Origin: an uncultured Phycisphaerales bacterium
GTDB lineage: Bacteria; Planctomycetota; Phycisphaerae; Phycisphaerales; UBA1924
Length of the DNA: 9,766 bases
Direction of reading: 5' to 3'
Assembly (NCBI GenBank): GCA_937879825.1
Contig: CALFMQ010000278.1
Coordinates: 1 to 9,766 of the forward strand
Shown here: positions 1 to 6,377 of the stretch, piece after piece
Layout of the letters: each line of letters begins with the position of its first letter
Position numbering within the stretch: the first letter of the stretch is position 1
Made by a program: the position numbers and the translations under genes
The notes under the pieces: generated by a model
The model's input: the letters and a program-made list of their open reading frames with translations, nothing else
Database searches by the model: none
Told to the model about the DNA's origin: nothing

Positions 1-1
1 A

Positions 2-1345
2 ACTCGCGCCCTGTCGCTCTATCAGACGGCGCTGCAGCAGTTCGACGACACCGTCGCGATCAAGGCCCTCGACGATCACACGCTTCAGGTCTCCCTGACC
101 AACCGCGTGCCCTTCTTCCTCGATCTCTGCGCCTTCGTTCCCATGTTCCCCGTCCACCGCGCGACCGTCGAGGACCCGCGCTGGTGGTCCGTCGATCCCG
201 AGACCGCCATGGTCCGCGTCCGGCCCGACTGGACCAAGCCCGACCACTGGGTCTCCAACGGGCCCTACATCCTCAAAGAGTGGCGCTTCAAGCGCGAACT
301 CGTCATCGAGAAGAACCCCAACTATTGGCGCCCGCAACAGGTCCGCTCGCGCACGATCAAGTTCCTCCCCATCAACGACAAGAACACATCCGTGCTCGCC
401 TACCAGACAGGCGTCGCCGATTGGCACTCCGATGTCCAGGCCGACTATGTCGCCGACATGATCGACCAGAACAAACGCGCCGCTGAACAAGGGCTCCCGC
501 CCGCCAACGACATGCAGGTCTATCCCGCCTACGGCACATACTTCTGGTGGTTCAACTGCGAGCCAACACTCCCCGACGGCCGCGACAACCCGTTCTTCGA
601 CCCCCGTGTCCGCCGCGCCTTCGTCCTCGCGACCGACAGACAGGCCATCGTCGACCTCCGCAGACGCGGCGAAACGCCCGCGCAGGTCTTCGTTCCCCCA
701 GGTTCCATCCCCGGCTTCGAGTCGCCGCGAGGGATCGGCTTCGATCCGCAGCGCGCCCGGGATGAACTCCGCGCCGCCGGTTGGTACGACCGCGATAACG
801 ACGGCATCCCCGACGACCCGCGCGGCAACCGCTTCCCCGATGTCGTCCTGCTCTACTCCACCGGCACCTACCACGTCGATGTCGCTCAGGCCATGAGCGC
901 CATGTGGCGCGACACCCTCGGAGTCCGGACCGAACTCGTCGGCAAAGAGTCCAAGATCTACAAGGAAGACCTCAAGAAGCGCAACTACATGCTCGCGCGC
1001 GGCGGGTGGTACGGCGACTACGGCGACCCCACAACCTTCCTGAATCTGCACCGATCCACCGACGGTCAGAACGAGAGCGGCTACAACAGTTCCACGCTCG
1101 ACAACCTCCTTGCGCAGGCCGAGACCGAGAACGATCCCGACAAACGCTTTGCGATCCTCGAAGAGGCGGAGCGCTTCACCATGGATGAGCAAGTCCCCAT
1201 CCTCACGCTCTGGCACTACGCCTGGTACTACCTCGTCAAGTCGCCCGAAACCATCGACGGCAAGCCCCAACCCGGCGGCGTCCGCAACATCACCAACCAC
1301 CCGCGCCAGTCGCAGTTCGTCTGGGAACTCGAGGTCGTCAAGTGA
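2..1345 (+). CDS. oppA: OppA-type peptide ABC transporter substrate-binding protein (3' part)
   Basis: This is the periplasmic solute-binding protein of an oligopeptide ABC importer (SBP family 5), which captures peptides and hands them to the membrane permease. The reading frame is open from base 2 and the start lies upstream of the window, so only the last 447 residues are visible; full family members are roughly 530-600 residues. Internal GTG or ATG codons near base 107 are not starts, because the family-like sequence (DTVAIKALDDHTLQVSL) continues upstream of them. Recognisable stretches are NGPYILKEW (visible residues about 86-94), the acidic DRDNDGIPDD loop (about 263-272), common in this family, and GGWYGDYGDPTTFLN (about 334-348), which resembles the C-terminal lobe of E. 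coli OppA. The stop overlaps the next gene's GTG start (GTGA), implying translational coupling. Family assignment is secure. Peptide specificity and the oppA rather than dppA name are inferred from similarity recalled by eye. Confidence 0.9.
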   Translation, partial: TRALSLYQTALQQFDDTVAIKALDDHTLQVSLTNRVPFFLDLCAFVPMFPVHRATVEDPRWWSVDPETAMVRVRPDWTKPDHWVSNGPYILKEWRFKRELVIEKNPNYWRPQQVRSRTIKFLPINDKNTSVLAYQTGVADWHSDVQADYVADMIDQNKRAAEQGLPPANDMQVYPAYGTYFWWFNCEPTLPDGRDNPFFDPRVRRAFVLATDRQAIVDLRRRGETPAQVFVPPGSIPGFESPRGIGFDPQRARDELRAAGWYDRDNDGIPDDPRGNRFPDVVLLYSTGTYHVDVAQAMSAMWRDTLGVRTELVGKESKIYKEDLKKRNYMLARGGWYGDYGDPTTFLNLHRSTDGQNESGYNSSTLDNLLAQAETENDPDKRFAILEEAERFTMDEQVPILTLWHYAWYYLVKSPETIDGKPQPGGVRNITNHPRQSQFVWELEVVK

Positions 1346-2313
1346 TCGGCCTCATCATCCGCCGGCTGCTGCAACTGCCGTTCATTCTGTTGGCGGTGTA
1401 CACCATCACGTTCTTCCTCGCGTGGTCATTGCCGGGCGAAGCCGTCCTCAAAGACGAAGGACGCGCCAAGAGCCAGGCGATCATCGACGCCATGAACAAG
1501 CGCTACAACCTCGAGTCGGGCGAGGTCTTCTATGTGCAATACCTCTTCGACGCCACCGGCGCCCGCTGGGTCGCCTCGCAACTCTCAGACAAGGTCCGTG
1601 CGCCCGATTACGTTTTCGACCTTGGCCCATCCTTCCGCCACGAGGACTGGACAGTCAACGAGATCATCGGCTCCTCGCTCCCCGTGTCCATGGTCTTGGG
1701 CCTCTCAGCCATCCTCATCGCAACCATCATGGGCACCGTCGCCGGCGTCCTCGGGGCGCTCAAACCCAACACGTGGCTCGATCACTCGACCCTCGCCCTC
1801 GCGCTCATCGGCATCTCGCTCCCTTCGTTCGTCATCGGGACCATCCTCCTCATCCTCTTCCCCATCTGGCTGGGCGTCGGGAAGGTCGCCTCGTGGGGCA
1901 CCATGGGAGGCGTGTTCCTCCCCGCCTTCACCCTCTCCCTCCCGTTCGCGGCCTACATCGCACGCCTCACGCGCCTCGGCATGATCGACATCCTCAGCGC
2001 CGACTACATCCGCACCGCGCGCGCCAAGGGGCTCCCCGAGCGCACCGTCCTCTTCAAGCACGCGCTCAAGAACGCCTTCCTCCCCGTCCTCTCGTACCTC
2101 GGGCCAGCCACCGCGTTCGCCATGACCGGCTCATTCGTCATCGAGCAGGTATTCGCGATCCCGGGACTCGGTCAGCACTTCGTCGACGCCGTCCGGAACA
2201 AGGACCTCTTCCTCATCATGGGCGTCACGCTCGTCTTTTCTTCGATGCTCATCCTCTTCAACCTCGCGGTCGATGTCCTCTACCGCTGGGTCGATCCCCG
2301 CATCGAAGTGTGA
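1342..2313 (+). CDS. oppB: OppB-type peptide ABC transporter permease
   Basis: This is an inner-membrane permease subunit of an oligopeptide importer, 323 residues against about 306 for E. coli OppB. It begins with the usual N-terminal membrane helix (about residues 9-28), followed by a periplasmic loop. The loop ends in DLGPSFRHEDWTVNEIIGSS, closely like the E. coli OppB sequence at that point; the loop seems about 15 residues longer than usual. The cytoplasmic EAA loop that contacts the ATPase is clear (DYIRTARAKGLPERTVLFKH, 221-240), and the C-terminus ends in the typical VLYRWVDPRIEV. The GTG start overlaps the OppA stop by 4 bp and no separate Shine-Dalgarno site is needed. The functional transporter requires a second permease (OppC) and ATPases, none of which follow: a repeat and an opposing gene come next. 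Family confidence is high; OppB rather than DppB rests on the loop similarity. Confidence 0.95.
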   Translation: MIGLIIRRLLQLPFILLAVYTITFFLAWSLPGEAVLKDEGRAKSQAIIDAMNKRYNLESGEVFYVQYLFDATGARWVASQLSDKVRAPDYVFDLGPSFRHEDWTVNEIIGSSLPVSMVLGLSAILIATIMGTVAGVLGALKPNTWLDHSTLALALIGISLPSFVIGTILLILFPIWLGVGKVASWGTMGGVFLPAFTLSLPFAAYIARLTRLGMIDILSADYIRTARAKGLPERTVLFKHALKNAFLPVLSYLGPATAFAMTGSFVIEQVFAIPGLGQHFVDAVRNKDLFLIMGVTLVFSSMLILFNLAVDVLYRWVDPRIEV

Positions 2314-2324
2314 TCAACGCGCTT

Positions 2325-2375
2325 CCTCCCCCGCCGCCGGCGGGGGAGGTGTCGTGCGCAGCACGACGGTGGGGG
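2325..2375. repeat. REP-like two-hairpin repeat, copy A
   Basis: This is a 51-bp element with two adjacent perfect stem-loops: an 11-bp stem (2325-2335 with 2339-2349, loop GCC) and a 7-bp stem (2351-2357 with 2361-2367, loop GCA), followed by the tail GGTGGGGG. The same layout, with 38 of 51 identical bases by hand alignment, recurs at 3312-3362. It starts 11 bp after the oppB stop and ends 2 bp before the slyX stop, so it fills the gap between two converging genes. It may act as a transcription barrier for both, but no T-tract follows, so it is not a classical intrinsic terminator. C-rich/G-rich paired hairpins of this kind are scattered through many bacterial genomes as REP-type elements. 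Membership in such a family here is an inference from the two copies. Confidence 0.75.
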
Positions 2376-2377
2376 TC

Positions 2378-2587
2378 TCATTCCGTTTGCCCTTCCTCAT
2401 CCCCCAACATCGACATCCTTCGTTCAATCCGATCGAGCCGCTCGTTCAACCGCTTGATCTCGGCGAACGCGCGCTCCACCTCCCCGGACAACTGGTCTCC
2501 CCGATGCTCGCCGAAAGCCAGCGCCTCCTCCAGTTTCCGGAGCCGCTCTTCCCGACCGTCGTTTTCTGCACCGTTCGCTTGTGACAT
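2378..2587 (-). CDS. slyX: SlyX-like small coiled-coil protein
   Basis: This is a 69-residue protein, MSQANGAENDG followed by a continuous heptad-type helix (ERLRKLEEALAFGEHRGDQL onward). Both the length and the LxxLExxLAFxE pattern match the SlyX family (E. coli SlyX: RLAELESRLAFQE), whose biochemical role is unknown. The helix (about residues 13-57) is charged and probably forms an oligomeric coiled coil; there is no signal peptide or membrane segment. The ATG at 2587 was chosen over an in-frame GTG at 2629 because the upstream extension would overlap the signal peptide of the divergent gene and looks non-coding. No Shine-Dalgarno site precedes the ATG. A promoter-like pair (TTGACG, 17 bp, TGCAAT) ends 9 bp before it, suggesting a leaderless message. 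The stop codon lies against the tail of repeat copy A. Confidence 0.8.
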   Translation of the reverse strand: MSQANGAENDGREERLRKLEEALAFGEHRGDQLSGEVERAFAEIKRLNERLDRIERRMSMLGDEEGQTE

Positions 2588-2625
2588 CGCGCCCCGATTG
2601 CAGTACTTTCCCGCCCATGCGTCAA
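2581..2625. promoter_or_regulatory. Overlapping divergent promoters for slyX and the PagL-like gene
   Basis: Only 29 bp separate the two ATGs, yet each strand carries a sigma70-like pair with exact 17-bp spacing. Plus strand: GTGACA (2581-2586) and TACTTT (2604-2609), 7 bp before the ATG at 2617. Minus strand: TTGACG (complement of 2620-2625) and TGCAAT (complement of 2597-2602), 9 bp before the ATG at 2587. The -35 boxes each match 5 of 6 consensus bases; the -10 boxes match 3 and 4 of 6. Each -35 box lies inside or at the edge of the opposite coding sequence. Transcription would start at or within a few bases of each ATG. Box matches are seen; promoter activity and leaderless initiation are inferred. 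Confidence 0.45.
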
Positions 2626-3300
2626 GCACCCTCCGCCGCCGCGTTCATGCTTCTTCTCGCAACAACCGCACTCGCCGAACGCGAGTCGCTCTCGCTTTCG
2701 CTCGCCGAGCAACGACTCAGCGAACCCCCGGCGCAGGCGGTGGGGGCCGGGGTGAGAGGCGGGGAAGAGGGCGATCATGACGAGTCGGACCCATCGCTCT
2801 CCCTTGAAACAACCTCGCACCGCTTCGGCGACGCCGGAACATGGTGGTGGGGTGTCGGCGCCATGGGCACGCTCTCCGACGACGCCACCGATGCCCGACT
2901 CGATGTCACCGTGCGCACGTTCCTCGCCGACAACTTCGAACTCAACCTCTCGCTCTCCGGCTGGGCGTTCTTCCAGGACGGCACCGACGCTCAGGCCATC
3001 AACCCCGGCTTCGCCTTCCGCTGGCACTTCATCAACAACCACGAACGCGGTTATTCCGTTTACGCCGAAACCGGCATCGGACTCCTCTTCGCCAACGACG
3101 AAGTCCCAGACACCGGCACACGCTTCAACTTCACCCCCCATGTCGGCATCGGCACCACCTTCAACATCAACGACTCCGGCGCTCGACTCGATCTGGGCGT
3201 CGGGTGGCACCACATCTCAAACGCCTCAACCTCAGGCACAGACGACAACCCCGCCCGCGACTCCATCGCGATCTGGCTCGGAGTCATCTTCCCGTTCTAG
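2617..3300 (+). CDS. PagL-like outer-membrane lipid A deacylase / acyloxyacyl hydrolase
   Basis: This is a 227-residue protein with a signal peptide (residues 1-20, MRQAPS then a hydrophobic stretch ending TALA|E), a low-complexity acidic linker (about 21-62) and an outer-membrane beta-barrel of alternating hydrophobic strands ending in Phe227, the usual barrel-assembly signal. Near the C-terminus is WHHISNAS (187-194) followed by NPARDS (201-206). The H-x-S-N-A...NP pattern is that of the PagL / acyloxyacyl hydrolase family, where His and Ser are catalytic in removing the 3-O-acyl chain of lipid A; here they would be His189 and Ser191. The third catalytic acid (Glu in PagL) is not obvious; Asp205 is a candidate. 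The ATG at 2617 was preferred over an in-frame GTG at 2581 because it directly starts the signal peptide. No Shine-Dalgarno site is seen. Codons 36-52 are unusually G-rich and may derive from a repeat. Substrate and activity are inferred from the motif. Confidence 0.7.
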   Translation: MRQAPSAAAFMLLLATTALAERESLSLSLAEQRLSEPPAQAVGAGVRGGEEGDHDESDPSLSLETTSHRFGDAGTWWWGVGAMGTLSDDATDARLDVTVRTFLADNFELNLSLSGWAFFQDGTDAQAINPGFAFRWHFINNHERGYSVYAETGIGLLFANDEVPDTGTRFNFTPHVGIGTTFNINDSGARLDLGVGWHHISNASTSGTDDNPARDSIAIWLGVIFPF

Positions 3301-3311
3301 CCCGTTGGCCC

Positions 3312-3362
3312 CCTCCCCGATCCCCATCGGGGGAGATGTCACGCGCAGTGTGACGGAGGGGG
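3312..3362. repeat. REP-like two-hairpin repeat, copy B
   Basis: This is the second copy of the 51-bp element, lying 11 bp after the stop of the PagL-like gene and 29 bp before the stop of the opposing lipA gene, again a convergent junction. Stem 1 is 3313-3321 with 3326-3335 (one bulged G, loop CCCC). Stem 2 is 3338-3344 with 3348-3354 (loop GCA, one G-T pair). Relative to copy A, stem 2 has two full compensatory pair changes and one G-C to G-T change, so pairing is kept while sequence changes. Unlike copy A, its tail GGAGGGGG (3355-3362) is also exactly complementary to 3309-3316, offering an alternative outer stem. No T-tract is present. Confidence 0.75.
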
Positions 3363-3391
3363 AATCTGCGCTTTGTGCTCGCTCCGTTCCC

Positions 3392-4462
3392 TCACTCCGC
3401 CGACTTCTTCGCACCCGCAATCAACGCCCCCATCCGCGCGTGCGTCTCTCGCTGGATGTCCGTCAGCGCATCCGCCTGCTCGTCCGCGTGATAACTCGAC
3501 CGCACCATCGGCCCCGACTCCACCACCTTGAACCCCATCCCCATCCCGATCTCGCGGAACTCCGCGAACTGCTCGGGAGTCACCCACCGATGAATCGGCA
3601 GGTGGTTCGGCGTCGGCTGCAGGTACTGCCCGATCGTCAGGATGTCCGTCTCGGCGCGATCGCGAACCTCGCGCATCAGCGCCACAACCTCGGAGTCCTT
3701 CTCGCCGATCCCCACCATGATCCCCGTCTTGGTCACGAGCCCCGCGTCCTTGCAGATCCGCAGCAACTCGATCGATCGGTCGAACTTCGCCTGAGGACGC
3801 ACCGCCGGGTACATCCTCCGAACGGTCTCGAGATTATGGTTCAGAATCTCAGGCCGCGCATCCATCACAACCCGCAGCGCATCCCAGTCGCCCTGGAAAT
3901 CCGGGATCAGCACCTCGATGCTCATACCCGGGCACGCCGCGCGCGACCTCCGAATCGTCTCCGCCCAGATGGCGGCCCCGCCGTCGCGCATGTCGTCCCG
4001 ATCAACCGAAGTGATCACCACATGCTTCAGGCCCATCAGCGCCAACGACTCCGCGACCCGCGCCGGCTCGTGCCCGTCCGCGGGCATCGGCTTGCCGGTC
4101 TTCACATTGCAGAATCCGCACGACCGCGTGCAGGTGTCGCCCAGAATCATGATGGTCGCGACACCCCGCGCCCAGCACTCCCCCATGTTCGGGCAACCCG
4201 CCTCCTCGCACACCGTGTGCAGCTTGTGCTGGCTGAGAATCGCCCGCAGCTGCGTGTACCCAGGCCCGCCGGGCAGCTTCGCCCGTAGCCACGCCGGCTT
4301 CCGCTTGGCGCCCAAGTGGCTCTTACCCCCCGAGTTGTTGAGCACCCGGTCCGAGAGCGACAGAATCGGCGCGTCCATCCGCTTGATCGGATCCCCACCG
4401 AGCGGCCGGGGATGCCGGGCCAGCGTCCGATTCGTCGAGTTGGTGCTCCGTGGTTCGCTCAT
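3392..4462 (-). CDS. lipA: Lipoyl synthase LipA
   Basis: This is a cytoplasmic radical-SAM enzyme that inserts two sulfur atoms into the octanoyl chain on lipoyl-dependent enzymes (pyruvate and 2-oxoglutarate dehydrogenases, glycine cleavage H protein). All signature residues are visible. The auxiliary [4Fe-4S] ligands are C85, C90 and C96 (CEEAGCPNMGEC), the radical-SAM cluster ligands are C111, C115 and C118 (CTRSCGFC), and the RSSY motif that binds the auxiliary cluster is at 321-324. At 356 residues it is longer than E. coli LipA (321) because of a Ser/Thr/Arg-rich N-terminal extension. An alternative start is Met29 (ATG at 4376-4378), which would remove most of the extension. The 4462 start was kept because a TATACT box lies 8 bp before it, although that box could also serve Met29 with a leader of about 85 nt. 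No lipB (octanoyltransferase) is adjacent. Confidence 0.97.
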   Translation of the reverse strand: MSEPRSTNSTNRTLARHPRPLGGDPIKRMDAPILSLSDRVLNNSGGKSHLGAKRKPAWLRAKLPGGPGYTQLRAILSQHKLHTVCEEAGCPNMGECWARGVATIMILGDTCTRSCGFCNVKTGKPMPADGHEPARVAESLALMGLKHVVITSVDRDDMRDGGAAIWAETIRRSRAACPGMSIEVLIPDFQGDWDALRVVMDARPEILNHNLETVRRMYPAVRPQAKFDRSIELLRICKDAGLVTKTGIMVGIGEKDSEVVALMREVRDRAETDILTIGQYLQPTPNHLPIHRWVTPEQFAEFREIGMGMGFKVVESGPMVRSSYHADEQADALTDIQRETHARMGALIAGAKKSAE

Positions 4463-4470
4463 CGGGGGTC

Positions 4471-4476
4471 AGTATA
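4471..4476 (-). promoter_or_regulatory. Candidate lipA -10 box
   Basis: TATACT on the minus strand matches 5 of 6 bases of the sigma70 -10 consensus and ends 8 bp before the lipA ATG, which would make the transcript leaderless or nearly so. No convincing -35 box is present at 15-18 bp spacing (the candidates are GC-rich), and there is no TGn extension. There is no Shine-Dalgarno site in the 8 bp between. Confidence 0.35.
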
Positions 4477-4658
4477 GGGCTGCCGCGTCGTGGTCCCGCG
4501 CCGCATCACCCCCAATCTCCCAATGCAGAATCGGGCCCGCGGGCGATGAACTTGGCCCGGATTGGCCGATGGTGTTGAACTCTGACGGTTGTGCGGGTCG
4601 ATGGAGATGGGAGGACATTCCCGCTTCGGGCAGAACATCGGGCCCCGCTCCCGTGTAG

Positions 4659-4741
4659 TTGGAGGTGATGCGCCCCCGGTGCTAGTGTGTCGCCCGCGTC
4701 AGGGCGGGCGAGGGCCGTCAACCCTCGCCGGAAGGAGTTTG
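4659..4741 (+). promoter_or_regulatory. Candidate promoter, tandem hairpins and Shine-Dalgarno site of the exporter gene
   Basis: The 279-bp divergent gap 4463-4741 holds no convincing gene. Its right end looks like a leader. There is an extended -10-like TGCTAGTGT (4680-4688) with a weak TTGGAG (4659-4664) 18 bp upstream of the hexamer. A small hairpin (CGCCC 4691-4695 with GGGCG 4702-4706) follows, and then a perfect 8-bp hairpin (4707-4714 with 4722-4729, 7-nt loop). The stem ends exactly where the Shine-Dalgarno sequence GGAAGGAG (4730-4737) begins, 4 nt before the ATG. The Shine-Dalgarno site and hairpin are clear; the promoter is weak evidence only. The rest of the gap (4477-4658) shows only short GC palindromes such as GCCCGCGGGC at 4535-4544. 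Confidence 0.45.
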
Positions 4742-6376
4742 ATGGTGGCTCGAGTTCGCCGAAAGATCACTCGCTGGAGCAACAGGGCCATCGGGCTCGC
4801 GGCCCTTGCCGGCACCGCGATCGCAATGGGCGGGTGCGAGGCCGATAGCTGGCTCGGCGCCCCCAACGCCTTGGGCCGCTGGGAGCACACCCCCACCATC
4901 GTCCCCGTCCTCGAACGCATCGATGTCATCGAGGCCGACGCGGTCGACTTCGTCGAGCCGACCCCCATCATGCCCGACGATCTCGTCCCCTCCTCACTCG
5001 ATTACCGCATCGCCTCGGGCGATGTCCTTCGCGTCACGATCCTCGACTTCCTCGAGGGCGGCCAACCATTCGATGCCGAACTCCAGGTCGACTCCAGAGG
5101 CGCCATCGATATCCCCCAGCTCGGCCGCATCCGAATCGGCGGCCTCTCCTCCCTCGAAGCACAGGAACTCATCGCTCGTATGCTCGTCGAGGGCGGATTC
5201 ATCCTCAGAAATCCGACCGTTTCAATCCAGGTGCCCGCAGCCCGCCAGCAGACCTTCTCCATCCTCGGCGCGGTGCAGGCCGTCGGCACCTATGCCATCC
5301 CCAATCCCGACTACCGCCTCCTCGAAGCATTGACCGACGCCGGCGGCGTCTCGCCCACCATCCGAAATGTCTTTGTCATCCGGCAGGTCCCGCTCTCGGA
5401 CCGCGCCACGGGCCAGATCGAGACCATCAGGCCCGACCGACCCTCAGACACCAACCGCCCCACAACCCCCACCGGCTCCGGATCGGGCGACGACCTCCTC
5501 GACCTGATCGATGAAGTCACCCAGCCCGCCGACGACCCGAGTCCGGGGGCAAGAGATTGGGTGTCGATGAGCGCTGTCTCCCAGCCGGAGGACGACGACA
5601 TCACGTCCGCCCTGCTGGATCAGCCCAATCGCAACCCGAACAAGGAACCACAGGGCCGCGAGCCGATTCTCGACCTCCCCGACGACTCACCGGTCAACAC
5701 CACCTCTCCGTTCACGACGCCCTCCACCTCGCCGACCCCGATCACCGCAGCCCCCGCCGGCCGCTGGATGTTCCTCAACGGCAAGTGGGTGCAGGTCATG
5801 TCGCCTACCGGCGGATCCTCCGGCCTCCCGGAAGGTGCCGATCCCCTCGCCGGTGCCCAGAGTCTCGATGAACTCGTCACCCAACGAGTGATCAAGGTCC
5901 CTGTCAAACCCCTTCTTCAGGGGGCTGCGTCCTATAACATTGTCGTCCGGCCCGGCGACATCATCCATGTCCCGCCACCCGAGCAGGGCTTCGTCTACGC
6001 CGACGGCCCCGGAATCTCGCAGGCGGGCGTCTATCAGCTCCCGACCGCGGGCCAGCTCACCCTCCGCCGCCTCGTGGCCTCCGCCGGGGGCCTGTCGCAG
6101 CTCGCCAACGCCAATCGAGTGGACCTGACCCGCCGGATCGGCGAGGATCGGCAGGCCATCATCCGCCTCGATCTCAAGGCCATCGCCGAGGGGACCCAGC
6201 CCGACATCGTCCTCAAGGCCGACGATCTGGTCACGTTCGGCACCGACTTCTGGGCGACCCCCCTTGCCGTGCTAAGAAGCGGCATACGAGCCACTTACGG
6301 CTTCGGGTTCCTCCTCGACCGGAACTTCGGCAACGACGTCTTCGGGTCCCCGCCCGTCAATCGCTTCGGAAACTAA
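4742..6376 (+). CDS. Wza-type polysaccharide export lipoprotein (Poly_export + SLBB domains)
   Basis: This is a 544-residue outer-membrane component predicted to form the channel through which exopolysaccharide leaves the cell. The N-terminus is a lipoprotein signal: basic start MVARVRRK, a hydrophobic stretch, then the lipobox-like MGGC with Cys32 as the acylation site. The Poly_export domain starts at about 88 (YRIASGDVLRVTI) and runs to about 165. A first SLBB domain begins at about 170 (TFSILGAVQAVGTYAIP) but is broken after FVIRQVPL by some 160 residues rich in Pro, Asp, Ser and Thr (about 222-380). It resumes with VIKVPVKPLLQG and NIVVRPGDIIHVP. A second SLBB follows (YADGPGISQAGVYQLP to about 500). 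Inside the insertion sits an ordered-looking island, RWMFLNGKWVQV (341-352). The start at 4742 is fixed by the Shine-Dalgarno GGAAGGAG 4 nt upstream; the upstream in-frame extension lacks coding character. Function is inferred from domains; the polymer is unknown. Confidence 0.92.
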   Translation: MVARVRRKITRWSNRAIGLAALAGTAIAMGGCEADSWLGAPNALGRWEHTPTIVPVLERIDVIEADAVDFVEPTPIMPDDLVPSSLDYRIASGDVLRVTILDFLEGGQPFDAELQVDSRGAIDIPQLGRIRIGGLSSLEAQELIARMLVEGGFILRNPTVSIQVPAARQQTFSILGAVQAVGTYAIPNPDYRLLEALTDAGGVSPTIRNVFVIRQVPLSDRATGQIETIRPDRPSDTNRPTTPTGSGSGDDLLDLIDEVTQPADDPSPGARDWVSMSAVSQPEDDDITSALLDQPNRNPNKEPQGREPILDLPDDSPVNTTSPFTTPSTSPTPITAAPAGRWMFLNGKWVQVMSPTGGSSGLPEGADPLAGAQSLDELVTQRVIKVPVKPLLQGAASYNIVVRPGDIIHVPPPEQGFVYADGPGISQAGVYQLPTAGQLTLRRLVASAGGLSQLANANRVDLTRRIGEDRQAIIRLDLKAIAEGTQPDIVLKADDLVTFGTDFWATPLAVLRSGIRATYGFGFLLDRNFGNDVFGSPPVNRFGN

Positions 6377-6377
6377 C

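Noticed and set aside
2325..2375. Classical intrinsic terminator after oppB
   Set aside because: The hairpins are strong, but neither strand has the following T-tract; the same holds at 3312-3362.
1110..2780. Long plus-strand open frame overlapping oppA, oppB and the following region
   Set aside because: It is out of frame with two well-recognised genes and its translation is Arg/Pro/Ser-rich low complexity, typical of a GC-rich shadow frame. The long frame at 2777-4288 was dropped for the same reason.
2446..3213. Minus-strand open frame opposite the PagL-like gene
   Set aside because: It overlaps slyX in another frame and the whole barrel gene antisense; the Gly/Glu/Val-rich translation shows no domain. 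The antisense frames at 6651-7484, 7494-8411 and 8201-9085 are likewise complements of real genes.
4589..4741. Upstream in-frame start for the exporter gene
   Set aside because: The extension would hide the lipoprotein signal peptide, crosses the leader hairpins and lacks a Shine-Dalgarno site, whereas the ATG at 4742 has a strong one.
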